Source of the DNA: Neospora caninum Liverpool | Lineage: Eukaryota > Apicomplexa > Conoidasida > Eucoccidiorida > Sarcocystidae | DNA: 64,000 nucleotides | Reading direction: 5' to 3' | Assembly: GCF_000208865.1 (NCBI RefSeq) | Contig: NC_018390.1 | Coordinates: 4,482,270 to 4,546,269, forward strand | In this document: positions 46,001 to 59,341 of the stretch, in pieces | Numbering within the stretch: the first letter of the stretch is position 1 | How the letters are laid out: each line of letters starts with the position of its first letter | Notes under the pieces: model-generated | Told to the model about the DNA's origin: nothing | Databases searched by the model: none | Seen by the model: the letters and a program-made list of their open reading frames with translations, nothing else | Made by a program: the position numbers and the translations under genes

Positions 46001-49000
46001 CACACCTATTCACGGCACACAGAGTGTCCTGTACAGCCTTCCTCCCGTACCCTCGATCACACCCGCGCAAAGACTATCAGTACAGAGGTGAGGATGAGGT
46101 AACACCCGTGTGGAGAAGCCTCGTCTGATTATTTTAGTGCCGTATCTGTACAGTGCCAAAAGATAACGCCAAGGTGGGCGGGGGGAGAGAGACACTGGGG
46201 TGGTAAGCCGAGAAGTTGCGCTGTTGGGGAGCTCCAGTTTGTTGCCTGCCTGTGCACGAGAGGCTGGAGTCAGGGACACAGTCGCCACTGGTCCAGACAG
46301 AAAATGTCCTGTATACGGGAATTTCGCGCCTGCACCTATGACAAGACGTGAGAGACATGCACTGTCCGGCGCCGGTCACCGGCTGAATGATACACACGCG
46401 GCATAACTTAACAGCACACGATCTACACCAACGGCCTACAGATAGTGCCCGTTCCAGGACGGAACTGCAAGCGCAACGCTTTTCACTAAGCACCGCGCTC
46501 TGTTTTTTCCGTCTCTTCTTGTCCAGCACATCGCGTTCCTACTGGGATACGCGGGGAGTTGTTCTGTTGCCCGTCAAGTAAACCTCGCTGCAGCTACGCC
46601 ACTTTGACCGGCTGATGGCGTCCACTGGGGGAGGGTCGGTCGATCGCCAACTACATGAAAACTTTATCAGGGTGCTGTGCGTGTCATGCAAAAGGTACAT
46701 TTAGTGGGACGTCCTCGAGTTGGCACGACGCGAGCGCAGGAAACGGTGCCCCATCCACCCCGCAAAGAGCAGAAACTCTTCCATGAAAAAGAAAAGTTAC
46801 CTACTGTTGGACTCCCTCCATACAGGTAGCGGTGAACGCAGCGTCAGTGTGACGGTTTCTAGAGTTGTGGAGTAGCCTGAAGTGATGCCACACCCGAGTC
46901 TGTTGAAGGTGAGTCTCAGCGAGCTTTTGAACCGGTTATTTCACGTTCTTCCGGAAACTCTATCGCAGACGCTTTCAGCGGAGAATGCTAGACCTTATCC
47001 AATTCGTTACGCAGTACTAGCAAAGGCACACCCGCATCGGGGAGGTTCAAGAAGACACAGGTAAACGGCTACCGGCGGCGGGGGGGGGGTGGGGGGACAG
47101 CAGAAGAGTCCCCCCAATAGCGTCAACACATGGGAGTTGCTTAAATGCCGGTACCTTCAGAGGCAATATGAAGAAGGGGGAACGAATATGTTTGCTTTTC
47201 TTGCGTCGTCCCACTCTAGGTCGTCTAGGAAGCAGTGGCCCGTCTGAGTTTCTGTCCGAGTGCATCTACCGAGATTGAAGCTTGCTCAGGCCGTTGAAGG
47301 ATGGTTCCTTTCAGGGTGTGTGTGCATCCTTTTTGCGTAGATATTTTTCTGGCCTATGCATGTGCAGCTTTCTGTTGGCATCATCCGCGTTTGGGGTATG
47401 ATGGAACGCTAGGCCATACCCTGCATGGAAGACACTGCGTGGAAAGGCGGTTGTTTTTGCGAACTATCCCTCACGGCCTCCACAGAAGCTCACCGCCTAA
47501 GTTGACTACATCTTCTGTTTCTGGTGCTCCTTTTGAATCCGCTGCAGTCCACCACCAGTGAGTTGTGACTGGGACGTGCCCAGTACACACGGTCACTGCT
47601 GCGAGCAACAGCTTTCAAAGCACCAACCGCTAGGCAGTGGAATTTATAAGTTTTGACTGAAAACGTGCATGATCCCAGCTCGAGCAACTCCTGACTGAGT
47701 GTAGCTGACTATGGAGTGCTCGCTTCTGCATGACGCATCCACAGCCTCCTGACCTCTGGGCGTATATTTCCTCTGGACGGCACAGGAGCCGGAGCGCAGG
47801 CAAGACACAGCCCTGATTGCTGTTGCTGGTTTGCACAGGCGAGCGTTGCCTATATTTGTCTAGCCAATGCGTCGCTTTGCGCCCACACCCCAATTTAGCT
47901 GATTTCCAGATAGACCACAGGTGCTAGCATGCGCAGCCCTCCCTTCACTGGCAATACATTCAACATATTAGAGGGAGTTTTCGACCCGGTTCCATTTCTA
48001 CCGTTGTGGAGAAACATCCAGCGTGTTCCCATACCCGATATCGTATGTTTTGCCATCAAGTATGTAATAGAAATTGTATGTAGGTGGTATTTTAGAGAAC
48101 TATGATAGTCGAGACGAGCAAGAGGAAGAGTCGGTTTGCTCTCGAAGGCAGTCACACGTACCACCGTGGGCCTCCTGACACGCCGATCCTCATATTGCCA
48201 TAGCCGTCCTGCAGAGTCCCTTCTGGAACATGGGAAAAAAGGGAAGAACGTGTGTTGGCTGCCGAAACCGCACTCTACAGGAAAGACCTGAGGATGTAAT
48301 ACGCTGGCTGCATTTCGAGATGTGGTCCAAGACTCTCTACCTTCGGTAACACGAAGCTGGCAGCACAGTAGGAGCTCCCGCTTGTTTCGGAAACTTATTG
48401 CCTGTATAGAGCCCCAATACGAGTCACTCTGCGAATCCCATGGCAACTTACTCCTCGAAACTGAAGGCTGGATTTAGTGCAGCCAGCAGACGATTAGTTG
48501 TGAAATCCATACCTATCAGACTGCAGCATAGCCATAACAGAGGGATGCTGCTTCTCCATGCCCCGTGTCTGTCAAAGGAACCGGAGCAGAGACACACCAA
48601 TACTGCTTCCGTTTGATTCGTAGGCTATGCTTCAGCTGCTGACAGCCTCGTCTCTACATCAACTTGTTCCATGTGTGCCGCTACGCCACGACGGTCCACA
48701 GCAGCCGTGTCTACCAAGCACAGACTCCACACACACGCAGCGAGCATTTGTTGAGACACCCCCATGCCTCCAGTGAAAAATAACATTGTATCTTCCGCCC
48801 ATCTCGTTTGTTGGCTACGGGCATCCCTTGCGGAGACATGGAATAAAGCACCATGTTGCATCTCAGCCGGAGACATGGACTACACGCGTTGAGTTGCGGT
48901 GTTTGCTATTCGGATCATGGCGGGTCTCCGCTTTAACTGACGGGGAAGAGACCAAACTGGCAGTGGGCGTGGGCTCGATGGAGCTTATCTCCGATTTTTC

Positions 49001-51307
49001 AGCTCTACAGGACAGCGCAATTTGCAGGGGGACTTCAGATCGACAGAAGCACGGCATGTGTCTAGCTGCAGTAGCGGCTGCCGCCATCCGTACACGGCAG
49101 GCGGTCTGCTAGCAGGTGAGGTGTGCAGGCGTCCTAAAAAAAATTTCGTTCCACAGCTGTGCCATTGCGAGAGTTCTACCCTTTGGGTAGTTGATACACG
49201 AGCACATTTACATCGTGTACACACTGGTGATCTATGCACGACCCGGGGAGCGGCACACATCCGGTGAGTATGTCATGATGTGGTTCGGCGTATAAGCGGA
49301 GTGCACTCCGCTGAAAAATTACTGCAGTCTCTGTGTCGCTGCGCGAGCTGGCGGGGGCAGACGGCACGGGCTGGAGCAACTCCATGGCGTTGAATCGGGT
49401 CGGGCTTCGGGGAGAACCCGGAGACTATTGGTTCCTAGCAGGATTTTGGCAGGTTTCGAGTTGCGGTGTCCCTTGTCTTTGGGGGTGAGTAGAATTTTTC
49501 TCACGATTTATCCGAATTTTCTTTATGTGTTGCGTGGTCTAAGGGGTCGAGTTCTTTGTACAGCACCAAGAAGGCTCACAACGTCCCCCGCGGCCACCCC
49601 TTTCTCACTGTCGCCGGGTAGACTGTCACCCCGGACGCGCAAATACTGCAGTTACGTGCTTGTCCTCGACAGGAGTCAGAGGCAGATACCTACCGCCGTC
49701 CTGTCACCGTTTCTACGGGCGCTGGGGTCTTCCAGGTATAGTTGCGCGTGCCAAATAGGACCTCGATGTAGTGGGCTAGATGAAGGGAAATGACGAATAT
49801 TTTGGTCCATCTGGTTAAATTACTGGAGACATTTTCCTGAGGCACTTTCAAAGGAAGGCAATTTTTCTCTCTTCCGCATCGCCCCTACTACTTGCTGCCG
49901 TGCGCCACATTCTGCTGTGCTGCACCCATGAATGCGCGAAGCGATTTCGCCGTTACTCCCCCCACTTGCCTTTCTCTTGTTGCGTACGAAACAGGAGCTG
50001 GTGGCATTCGAGCACTGCTTACTCCCAATACGCGTTTGCAGTGTGAACTTTAGTGGAGGAAGGCGCGTCAACTCCACGAAATCTCCCGATTTTTCGTGTC
50101 TGCACACCCAAAGTGCTCCTGGAGATTCGTTTTGTCTGCCGTGCGGCAATCCAACGGAACCTTCAGATCTCCCGCCCGTCTCGTCTTCCGTTTTTCTCCA
50201 GTTCAAATAGTCAAGCGACACACCGGCGTTTCTCCTCTCGGGTTCCTCACCCACTTTTGCATTTCTTGTCCCCACTAAATACAAGCCGTCAACTGCTTTG
50301 TTTCCAGGCCAGAGGAGTCAAATCAACGGCACTATATGCATTTTAGGTGTATGTACACCTCTCGCATGCGCCGTACGCCCACCTTTTCGCGGGGTGGCTA
50401 CTGATGTGACACTCACCTGCCATTCTGAGTGACTTCTCCTTTTTTTCATGCAGTTTCCCCATCTGCTATTCCTGACTCACAGGACATCCCATCTTGCTAC
50501 GTGCCGGCGGTTCCTCTCGCCTGCGTACTCTTGCGTGGTCGTCTTCCCTAGGGGATCGCGCGTGCTCCGAGTTTCGTCCACAACGTAGAGGCGCCCGTGC
50601 GGGCTGACAGTGGCCACATAATCGTACCTTTTCCTTTTGTTTCCATCATTTTGGTTCTCTTGCGATACTTGCTGACTCCTGCAAGCTATGTCTTACGGCT
50701 GATCGTGTCTGGTTTTTCCCCAGCCGGTACACAATTGTCACTGCGTTTCTTTCCTTCCCGGCGACCAGACCAAGTGTTGACTGCGTGCTCGGACCGGCTT
50801 CTTTCGCCCTTCAAATTGCGTCTTTGTGTTCATATCGGATCTCTCGTTTTGGAGGTCTCACCTCTTCGTCTTGCAGCTGGTGCGCGGGAGCACGAGTTTT
50901 CTCTGTCACTCAAAAACGCGCGCTTGCCTGGAGGTGCCCGTCGGGGGCTTGACACCAGACAGGCCTTTTCTGTTCCGTCTTTGTTTCCCTTTCCCTGCTT
51001 TCTTCTCGCGCTGTTTCTCACGAATATCCCAGCCTTCCTTCAAAGGAACCTGCGGTTTTGTCCGTCTGCTCGTTTCGCCCGGATGTGCCTTTCCGCGTCT
51101 GTGTGTGGCCTCTGCGAAAGTGTGCGCGCGCCCCCGCAGTACATGTGGCACGTTTCAACTGACTTGTTTCTTTGCGGTGGAGAGAGCGGAGTGGGCGCTT
51201 CCGTCCGTGGGTGATGGGGGAATAGAGTGTGCGTGGAAGAAAGCGAGAAGGGAGACACGGAAGCTTTTTTCTCAGCTTCTCTAGCTGCGGTCTTTCCTCC
51301 CAAACCC
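43093..51307. other. 8.2-kb divergent gap between cyclin and MORC, no gene recognised
   Basis: Separates the divergent cyclin and MORC start codons. I found no exon chain or domain. From about 46600 to 50300 the texture changes: fewer pyrimidine runs and more even base use than elsewhere in the window. A G-rich run lies at 47076-47098. Donor-like GTGAGT sites follow possible exon ends near 46907 and 49484 on the plus strand, so a spliced MORC 5' leader or a separate non-coding transcript is possible. The 205-codon frame at 50597-51214 is pyrimidine-driven and probably UTR. Confidence 0.5.
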
Positions 51308-54300
51308 ATGGCCACCAACGAGGCCGGAGCGCCCGAGGAGGATGCTGGCGGACCAAATTGTGTACCTGAAACAGGCGACTCCTTAGCCGCACACGTTCCA
51401 CCCTTCCCGCAATCTCTGGCTCGTCTCGAGAGCTGCCGGTGCGTCACAAATGCTGACGGCCATCACTTTCTTCTCTGTGAAGAAGAAGAAAACATCGACA
51501 TCTTGCGTCAGTCCTCCTCTTCCTTTTACCCCACGAACCCGGAAGGCGTCTTCGTCCTCCACTCGCCCCTCCTTTCTTCACATCTCTCCGCGACTGCATG
51601 CTCTTCGTCGGTCTCTGACCCCAAGTCGAACGCTGGTCCCCGCCGCGTGGTAGCTGTCTCCATTCCCCTTGCCGTGAGCAAGTCGGAGAGAGAGGCCCGT
51701 GAACTGTTGAAGACTCACCTGCCGGAGTGGGAGGCAGCGTTGCATGCGTTCCTCTCAGGAAAAGAGGAGAGTGCCAGCAGCGCGGACATTGCGGTGGACA
51801 AAAAACCTCGCGAGAAGATGTCTTCCCCAGAGCTTGATGTGCGCCCCGACGGCGGCGCGGACCCGACTTCGGGAACCGCAGACTCGCATCTCGCGCAGGC
51901 AAGTGTTGCCCCAAACGCGCCGCCGCTCGCTCCTCCCGCGCCGCTGGCGACAGACGAGGCTCGCCCTGCGGGCGGCGACGCACGCGGAGGCGAGGACGCC
52001 TCCGAGACCGTCCCAGTGGCTTCGGAACAGAGCGCAGCGGGATTTGCTGCGCCCGGGGTGCTCACGAAGGAGGAGCCTCGTGGCGACGAACACGAAGTGA
52101 CTGACTTGTCGACCAACGGGCGGACTGCGAAGGAGGAACACGGCGTCCCTGCGGCGTCTTCTGGGCTTGGCGCGTCGTCGCTCGCTGCTTCGGACAGCAC
52201 GGCCGGCGCCTCTGCGAATCCTCTCCCCTCCACTGAAAAGACACAGGGAGCCAGTAACGCGAAGGGCGTGGACTCGCACGCGTCGATTGCCTCGCCATCT
52301 TCGGGCGCCGCCTCGAACGGTGCGCCGCCCAAATCGCCAGGCCACGCGCTTCCCGCGTCAAGCGGCCAGCTCGCAGGGGGAGGACCCCAGGCGTCGCCGG
52401 GCACGCCTTCCCGGACGCCTTCGGCTGCAGGCGAGGCAAGTCGACGCGGAGGTGCGACCCTCGCGCCGGCATCTGCGCCGCCCCCGCGCCGGCCGACCCT
52501 TTTCAACCTGCTGGATGCACTCGCCCACGACAGTGTGACGACGCCTGACCAGCGGAACTGCATCCGCAGCGTTGTGACGGACTTTTTGAACCACAGCTTG
52601 CCGCATGCGAAGGTCTACACGTTCATCGGGGCGATCGTTGGGCACGACGTCCTCCACGCGATGGTCCGGAAACTGGAGGAGCAACCGTCGCGTCTGGGCG
52701 CACCCGACCAGGGAGGCCTCACGCGCATCGAGAAGGCGTTTGGTCTCACGAAAACAAGCGGCGCCGTCGCTGGAGGCGCTGCGGGGCCCGCAGGCGCCGG
52801 CTCGGGGACTGGAGCCGCAGGCCGCCTCGCGTCCAAGTGCGAAGAGGAAAAGAACCAAGTGAAAAACGCAGTTCTCGGCGAAGCAAACTACTTCCAAAAC
52901 AGTGGACAACACGCCCGCACTGGAGGCCGGTCACACGCAGCCAGCGGTAAGCAGCCGCCCAGTCACAGAGGAAGAGATAAACGGAGAGAGAAAGGCGAAA
53001 GGAGGGAGAGCGACAGGAGGTTTGGAAGGAGGGACAGGAAGATTAAACAGAAGGGGAAGACGCTAAGAGGCGGAGAGAAGACAACGGCAGAACTGGCGAG
53101 GTGCGGCAGGCACGAAGAACTGCAGAGAAGGCCGCTTGAGCGGTCGTCTGTGAGCGAGGCGCTTGTTTTGCCGAGCAAGTGGAGAGAGGAGGGAACGGTG
53201 GCAGGTGTGCGCGGCACCTGCAAGAGAAGAAGTTAAACGCCATCTGGTGGGAGAGATGAACGCCGATCGGGGTTCAGTTTGTGACTCGGTTCCGACAAAT
53301 CCACCGAACGGGTTGGACGCGTGTCGGTTTTCTCCGTCCCAGAACCTTCCTCTCCTCTCTCTCGTTTTAGGTCCCCTTCCTTTTCCCTTCCTCTGCATTT
53401 CTTCACACTAACTTGGGACCAAGAGACGTTTCTCTGCTGTCACTCTGCGCGCTCCAAAACTGTTTGGCGCCTCGACCTGCTTCGATATGCGCGTCCCTAG
53501 ACAGCAAACATGTTCCTCCTGCTCATCTTCCCGTTTTTGTCTCCGGTGTCCTTTTGTCCCCTGTCTTCTCTCTTTTCCCCTCTCTTCTTCTCTCTTCTCT
53601 TCTTCTCGCTCCTCTTCTCTCTTCTCTTCTTCTCGCTCCTCTTCTCTCTCTTCTTCTTTTTTCTCTCTCTTCTCTCGCTCCTCTTCTCTCTTCTCTTCTT
53701 CTCGCTCCTCTTCTCTCTCTTCTTCTTTTTTCTCTCTCTTCTCTCTTCTTCTTTTTTCTCTCTCTTCTCTCTTCTTCTTTTTTCTCTCTCTTCTCTTCTT
53801 CGCTCTTCTCTCTTCTCTTCTTCCCTCTCTTCCTCTCTCTTCTCTCTTCTTCTTTTTTCTCTCTCTTCTCTCTTTTTTCTCTCTCTTCTCTCATTTTTCT
53901 CTCTCTTCTCTCTCTCTTCTCTCTTCTTCTTTTTCCTTTTTTCTCTCTCTTCTCTCTTCTTCTCTTTCCTTTTTTCTCTCTCTTCTCTCTTCTTCTTTTT
54001 TCTCTCTCTTCTCTCTTCGTCTCTCTTCTCTTCTCTCTTCTTCTCTCTCTTCTCTCTTCGTCTCTCTCTTCTCTTCTCTCTTCTTCTCTCCTCTTCTCTC
54101 TCTTCTCTCTTCTTCTCTCTCTTCTCTCTTCTTCTCTCTCTTCTCTTCTTCTCTCTTCTTTCCTTTCCTCTCAGGGCTTCATGGCGTTTCCGGCGTTGGC
54201 CCCTCGGGCGCGACCGGCAGCGCACACGGTCCAGGCGAGCGCGACTCTCCGCTGGCCGCGGTTGCTCGACACGCCGCTGCAGCGACGCAGGCTCAGGGCG

Positions 54301-57300
54301 ACGGAGCGGGCCGAGACTCGCGCGTCGTGGTCGGGCAGAGCCGTGACGAGGTGGTGAAGGCGATGCGGAGGAATTTGGAGGCGCGGAGACAAGTCCAGGG
54401 CTCTGTTGATGGTGAGGAAGTGTGGGGAAGAGAAAGGCACACACTGGGAGGTCAGCCGTTTTCCCGGCTGCGGAGAGACACCGCTCTCGCTCAGGGTCGA
54501 CTGAGCCTTCCCTCTGGATACGCTCAACGACTGGAGATGGTGTGTCTGGTCTCCTGTCTCCCTCTCTGTTTCCACGCTTTGCGTCACTTCCTCTCCATCC
54601 CCGCCTCCCGTTTGCCACGTCTCGCGTGTGGGACAGAGGGAGAGGAGGCCAAGGCTCTGTTTCTTCCACTTTGTTTTTGCGTCCTCTTCTTCCACTGGTG
54701 TGCCTTTCGTTTTTTCTGTTTCTCTTCAGTTTTCGACCGCGTCAAGTGGCTGCCTGTGCGTCGCGCGCTCACGCCAGTTCCGGTCTTTGGCCACTCGCTG
54801 GTCACCTTTAGCAACACAGCAGTTTTGTTTGGAGGCAGCAACACGGAAGGCGCCGTCAGTTTCCGCCACGTGTTTGTAGTCAACACGAACGACTTCTCAG
54901 TGCGGGGCTTTCCCATGGGCGGCGACCCGCCCTGCGAACGCGATGGCCACACCACCACGGGGCTGACGACTGCGGCGGGACCAGCGGTGATTCTGTTTGG
55001 CGGATGCAGCCAGGACTCGTTCCTCAACGATGTGTACATGCTCGAGGTGGATCCCAAGAGGTGAGGAGGGAGAGAAAAAAGGGAAGGACGCCGCGCATCC
55101 CGCGCAAAACCCACACCCCGGACATTTTTTTGTGGATGTACCGAGTTTTCCCATCCTTCACTTCCTCGCACTTCCTCTCACTCTGTCTCCCTGTGTCTCC
55201 CTTTGTCTCACGTCTTTCCTCCTCTCGTTCGCTTTGTCTCACGTCCCCTGCAGATGGGTTCGACGCCACCCAGTCGGCAAGGCGCCGCAGCCGCGCGACC
55301 AGCACGTCGCCGCTGTGTTCCCAGCGCGCACGGAGACGGGCGTCTGCCGCGAGAACAGCCAGGAGGTGCTATCGGAGTTTCTCTTCATCTTCGGAGGACG
55401 CATCGGGTGAGGCTCTCGCGTGCGGCTCCGGAGGCGTTTTAAAGGGAGAGCGGCTGAGTTCTGATTTTCTCGGTTGAAAGGGAGAAGAAAAGCGCTTTCC
55501 GACGTTCGGGGGCAAGAGGGGTCGGGTGTCTTTTGAGCGCAGAGAGCGCGACAACGCCTCGCCGACACAGGGCCTTCCGAAGGTTCCCGGATGACTCGAC
55601 ACTTTGCGAGTGCTGCTTGTGGCTCTTTCAAGGAAGACTCGAGGAGCGCGTCTGGGATCTGGTCGGACCGGAGGGAAAGAGAGGGAGACGCGCCAAACGC
55701 GCCGTCCGCTTTCTCGCTTTTTTCGTCTGTCTTTTGAAGCCGCACAGTCGCCTGGCTGCCGGGCCCCATGTCCTTTCAGTTTCTCCCATTTCCTCTCATT
55801 TCCTTCTTCTTCGGTCTCGCGTGTGTCGGTTGTCAGATGCCCGGAGGCGTACCAGGCGACGAATGACATGTGGACGTTGCATTTGGCGACGGATACCTGG
55901 ACGCAAGTGTTGCTTGAGGGCTCTCGCCTTCGGCCGCCTCCGCGGTTCGGCTGCTGCGGCGTGTGGTCCAACGATTTGTTTTTGACCGTCTTTGGAGGCG
56001 AGACAACCGCCCCCGCGCACGGTTGTGCCTTGGCGCGCGACGCCGACCGCGCCGAGGACGACGGCGACGCCGAACGGGCCCTGCCGCGCCTCCTCCTCGA
56101 CGACATGTGGCACTTCAAAATCCTCGACGTCGTCGGCGCGGGCCCGGACGCTCGCCACGCGCGCGGGGCGCACATCGTCGGCGAATGGACCCAGGAGAAG
56201 TACGAAGGCGCCGTCGCCCCGCGGTCGCACTACTCTGCGATCTTCATCACGCAGCGCTACCAAGAGCCGGTGAGAAGAACACTGGCCGGCGTTTTCGTGG
56301 ACGAGAAAGTTCCGGCGGCCCCCGCCGAGACACCTGTCGAAAGAAAAATGTTCCGCGCTCTCCAAACGCGGCCTTCCCCTATCGGCGCCCATTCAGTGGA
56401 CACATACACATCTTTCTGCATCCCATTGCCCATGTATATATTCATGTATATATTCATGTGTATATGTGTATGTGTATATATATTTGTGTATATGTGTTTG
56501 TGTATATGTGTTTGTGTATTTATGTATGTGCATGCGTGTATACATGTATATTTGGACGTACGTGTAGATGCGAGTGGAGAGGGGCTCTTGGGGGGGTTTA
56601 AGGCCTCGGCGTGTACCACGAGACAGGCCTTGAACTCTCCTCACGTCGGCGACAGGATGTGTCTGCGGGTCTCTTCTTTGTCGCGGGGTGGGTTGGGCGA
56701 GGCCGAAACACGGACGAATCTGCGACCAACTCCAGTGCTTCTGCTTCCGGTGTTGCATGCGCCCACGACCTCTCCAGTGTGCATCTTCCTGGAACGCGTT
56801 CACCTCCTTCTCCACCCCCTGCTGTTTTGCCCGCGTTGTGTCTCTTTTTTCCTCTTCTCTGCAGCGTGCGGAGCCGCGCACGGTGGAGCGTCTCATGTTG
56901 ATAACGAGCGGGCTGACGTACGAGCAGGATTCTCAGCGGTCGTCCGGCGGACTGAACGCGATGCCTCGCCAGGACGCGAAGCTGGAAGCCGCGAAGCCGC
57001 GCAAAGTCGTGGAGACCGACAAGATCACGGTATACTTTTTCAGTCGGAAGAAATGGTTCACTCTGAAACCCCGGTACCCGGCAGACTACGTGTACGACCT
57101 CTGCGGAGCGCGCCAGAGACACGTCGCCTGCTTCTTCGAGGCGCAACCCCTCACCCAGCGCGCACCGAGGCCTCCGGTCCCCTGTCTCCTCATCCACGGT
57201 GGCTTCCGAGGCAAACAAGTAAACGCAAAAAAAAAAAAACAGCGATACAGCCCAGTCGTAAAGAAAGGCGAATCACAGACACAAAAACATATGTACGTAT

Positions 57301-58038
57301 ATATGTATATATATATATACGTATATATATGTATATATATGTATATATATATATATATACGTATATGTATGTTTATACAATATCTGTAAGTATATGTACG
57401 TATAGATATACAGGGAGACGCGTACATCTGCATGTTGGCTGCGCGCGGGCCGTCCTTTCAGGGTGCCTCGTTCAAAAGTTTGCCTGTTGCGCGTTGCAGG
57501 TTCTGAACGACGCCTGGGTGCTGTCGCTGACGGGCGAGGATCCGTATCGAGGCGCGTTGTTTGCGAGTGCGAACCGCGGGGCGAACGCAGGCTTTGGCGC
57601 GCCTTCCGCCTTTGCGCCGTCGAGTCTCTCTTCGTCGGCCTTGCAGCAACTGGCTATGGGCCGCTCGATGCTCTCGCTGCGCATGTACCCCTCGTACTAT
57701 ATTCGAGAAACGCACAGCCCGGGCATTCTCTGGGCGCTGTGTGGCCAGCAGCGGTGGGCTTTTGGGGCTATTTCCCAGCTCGTTGAGAACTCGCTGTCTC
57801 CAGTGGTGACGAGCAGAAACGTTTACGTGACTTGGGAGGAATCCCCCGAGAAGGAACCGATGCTGGCGATCCAGGACGACGGCCAAGGCGTCGACTACCC
57901 CGCGATGAACGCCCTTTTGAGACTCTTCGGAACCTTCGAACCTGGAGACCGCATGCGAAGTAAGAGAAACCCGAAAACACATGCATATGCTCAGTACATC
58001 TACATGTATATTATTTATATATATATGTATATATGTGC

Positions 58039-58075
<37 letters not shown>

Positions 58076-59305
58076 TTTGCAGGGCTGTAGGTACGTGGAG
58101 AGGTGTCGGGCAAGACATGCAATGGAGGGGACACTTTGAGGGTAGACTGTGGGTGTGCAGGCGTGTCGTAGTGCAGCCTGTAGGTTGGGGGGAGGGTTTT
58201 ACGCACCAGCTCGACAGCGACAGGTGGACTCGTGGGAGCCGCGCTGCACAACTCTCTTTGCTTGCTAAAGATCCAGGGGAAATGTGTGATGTACACCATC
58301 CTCCGTATCTCCATCATGTCTGTCGTAGTACGTATCCCTATATTTTCTCTATCTCTCCATATATCTGGATCTCTGTGTGTGTCTGAGAGATACTAGGCAG
58401 CTTATTTGTATGTCTGTGTGGAGGTTTTTGTGACGTCTTTGCAGAAAGTTACGAGTACGGCGTCGGCTTTAAAATTGCCTTTGGGCGTTTGTCCTCGAGC
58501 TGCGCTGTCATGTCTCGAACGCAAGGAACGATCGGCGTGGGGATGCTGTCGATGGAGTTGATGGGTCACTGCGACGCTCGGGAAATCGTTGCGCCTGTAA
58601 GAAACTTCCCGAGCGAGGTTGAAGAAGACGCTCGAAAACGCTGGCCTCTCTGCGGCTCAAGTGTTCGTGCCTTGGGATGTGTGCATTTGTCCACTTCGCT
58701 AGCAATTGCGAGACACGAGGTCCATACTGAATCGTCTCAAATCATCTCAGGGTCTGCGATGGAACTGCAGCGCAGTGATATGTACACAGTTCAGCGGCAC
58801 ACACGCTGGTTCGCATTCGCGGGACTTGCAGAGGCTCGGCCTCTCAGAACGTCGAAGGCGTTTTCGCACGTCTTTGCGTCTCCTCGGCGTCTCGGTTGGG
58901 TCCCCGGCCTCGTTCACGCGCGAGACAGAAGGAAAAGGAGAGAGAGACAGCGAGAAACGCTGCACTTACACTCAAAATATTTTCTCTCGAGGAACCTTCT
59001 TCTGGAGGCCTCTCGCAGAGGGCTCAGACGCAAGCGTGCTTTTCTCCCTCGTCCTCTGCCGTCCACTCTATATAGATGCTCAACCCGTCCCCACTTTTTC
59101 CTTTCCTTGTTCTCAAAAACCCAAAGGATTTCCACGTCTCCACGTACACAGTCACGACTGCACGCTTTCCTGCTGTTTTGTATGAAGGGTGACCTTGTGT
59201 GCAGCGTCTGTGCACATCAGGAGATATGCGCATATATATATATATATATATATATGTATAAGTGCATATATATGTATATGCACGTACAGGTAACACGTCT
59301 AATAC

Positions 59306-59341
<36 letters not shown>

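Noticed and set aside
47895..48446. 183-codon minus-strand frame that first suggested a mitochondrial cob insert
   Set aside because: No cytochrome b motif (no heme-ligand helices) could be identified; treated as non-coding.
50597..51214. 205-codon open frame just upstream of MORC
   Set aside because: Pyrimidine-rich Leu/Ser/Phe translation with no domain; fits a 5' UTR.
53413..54357. Leu/Ser/Phe open frames of >270 codons
   Set aside because: Direct translation of the CT tract in MORC intron 1.
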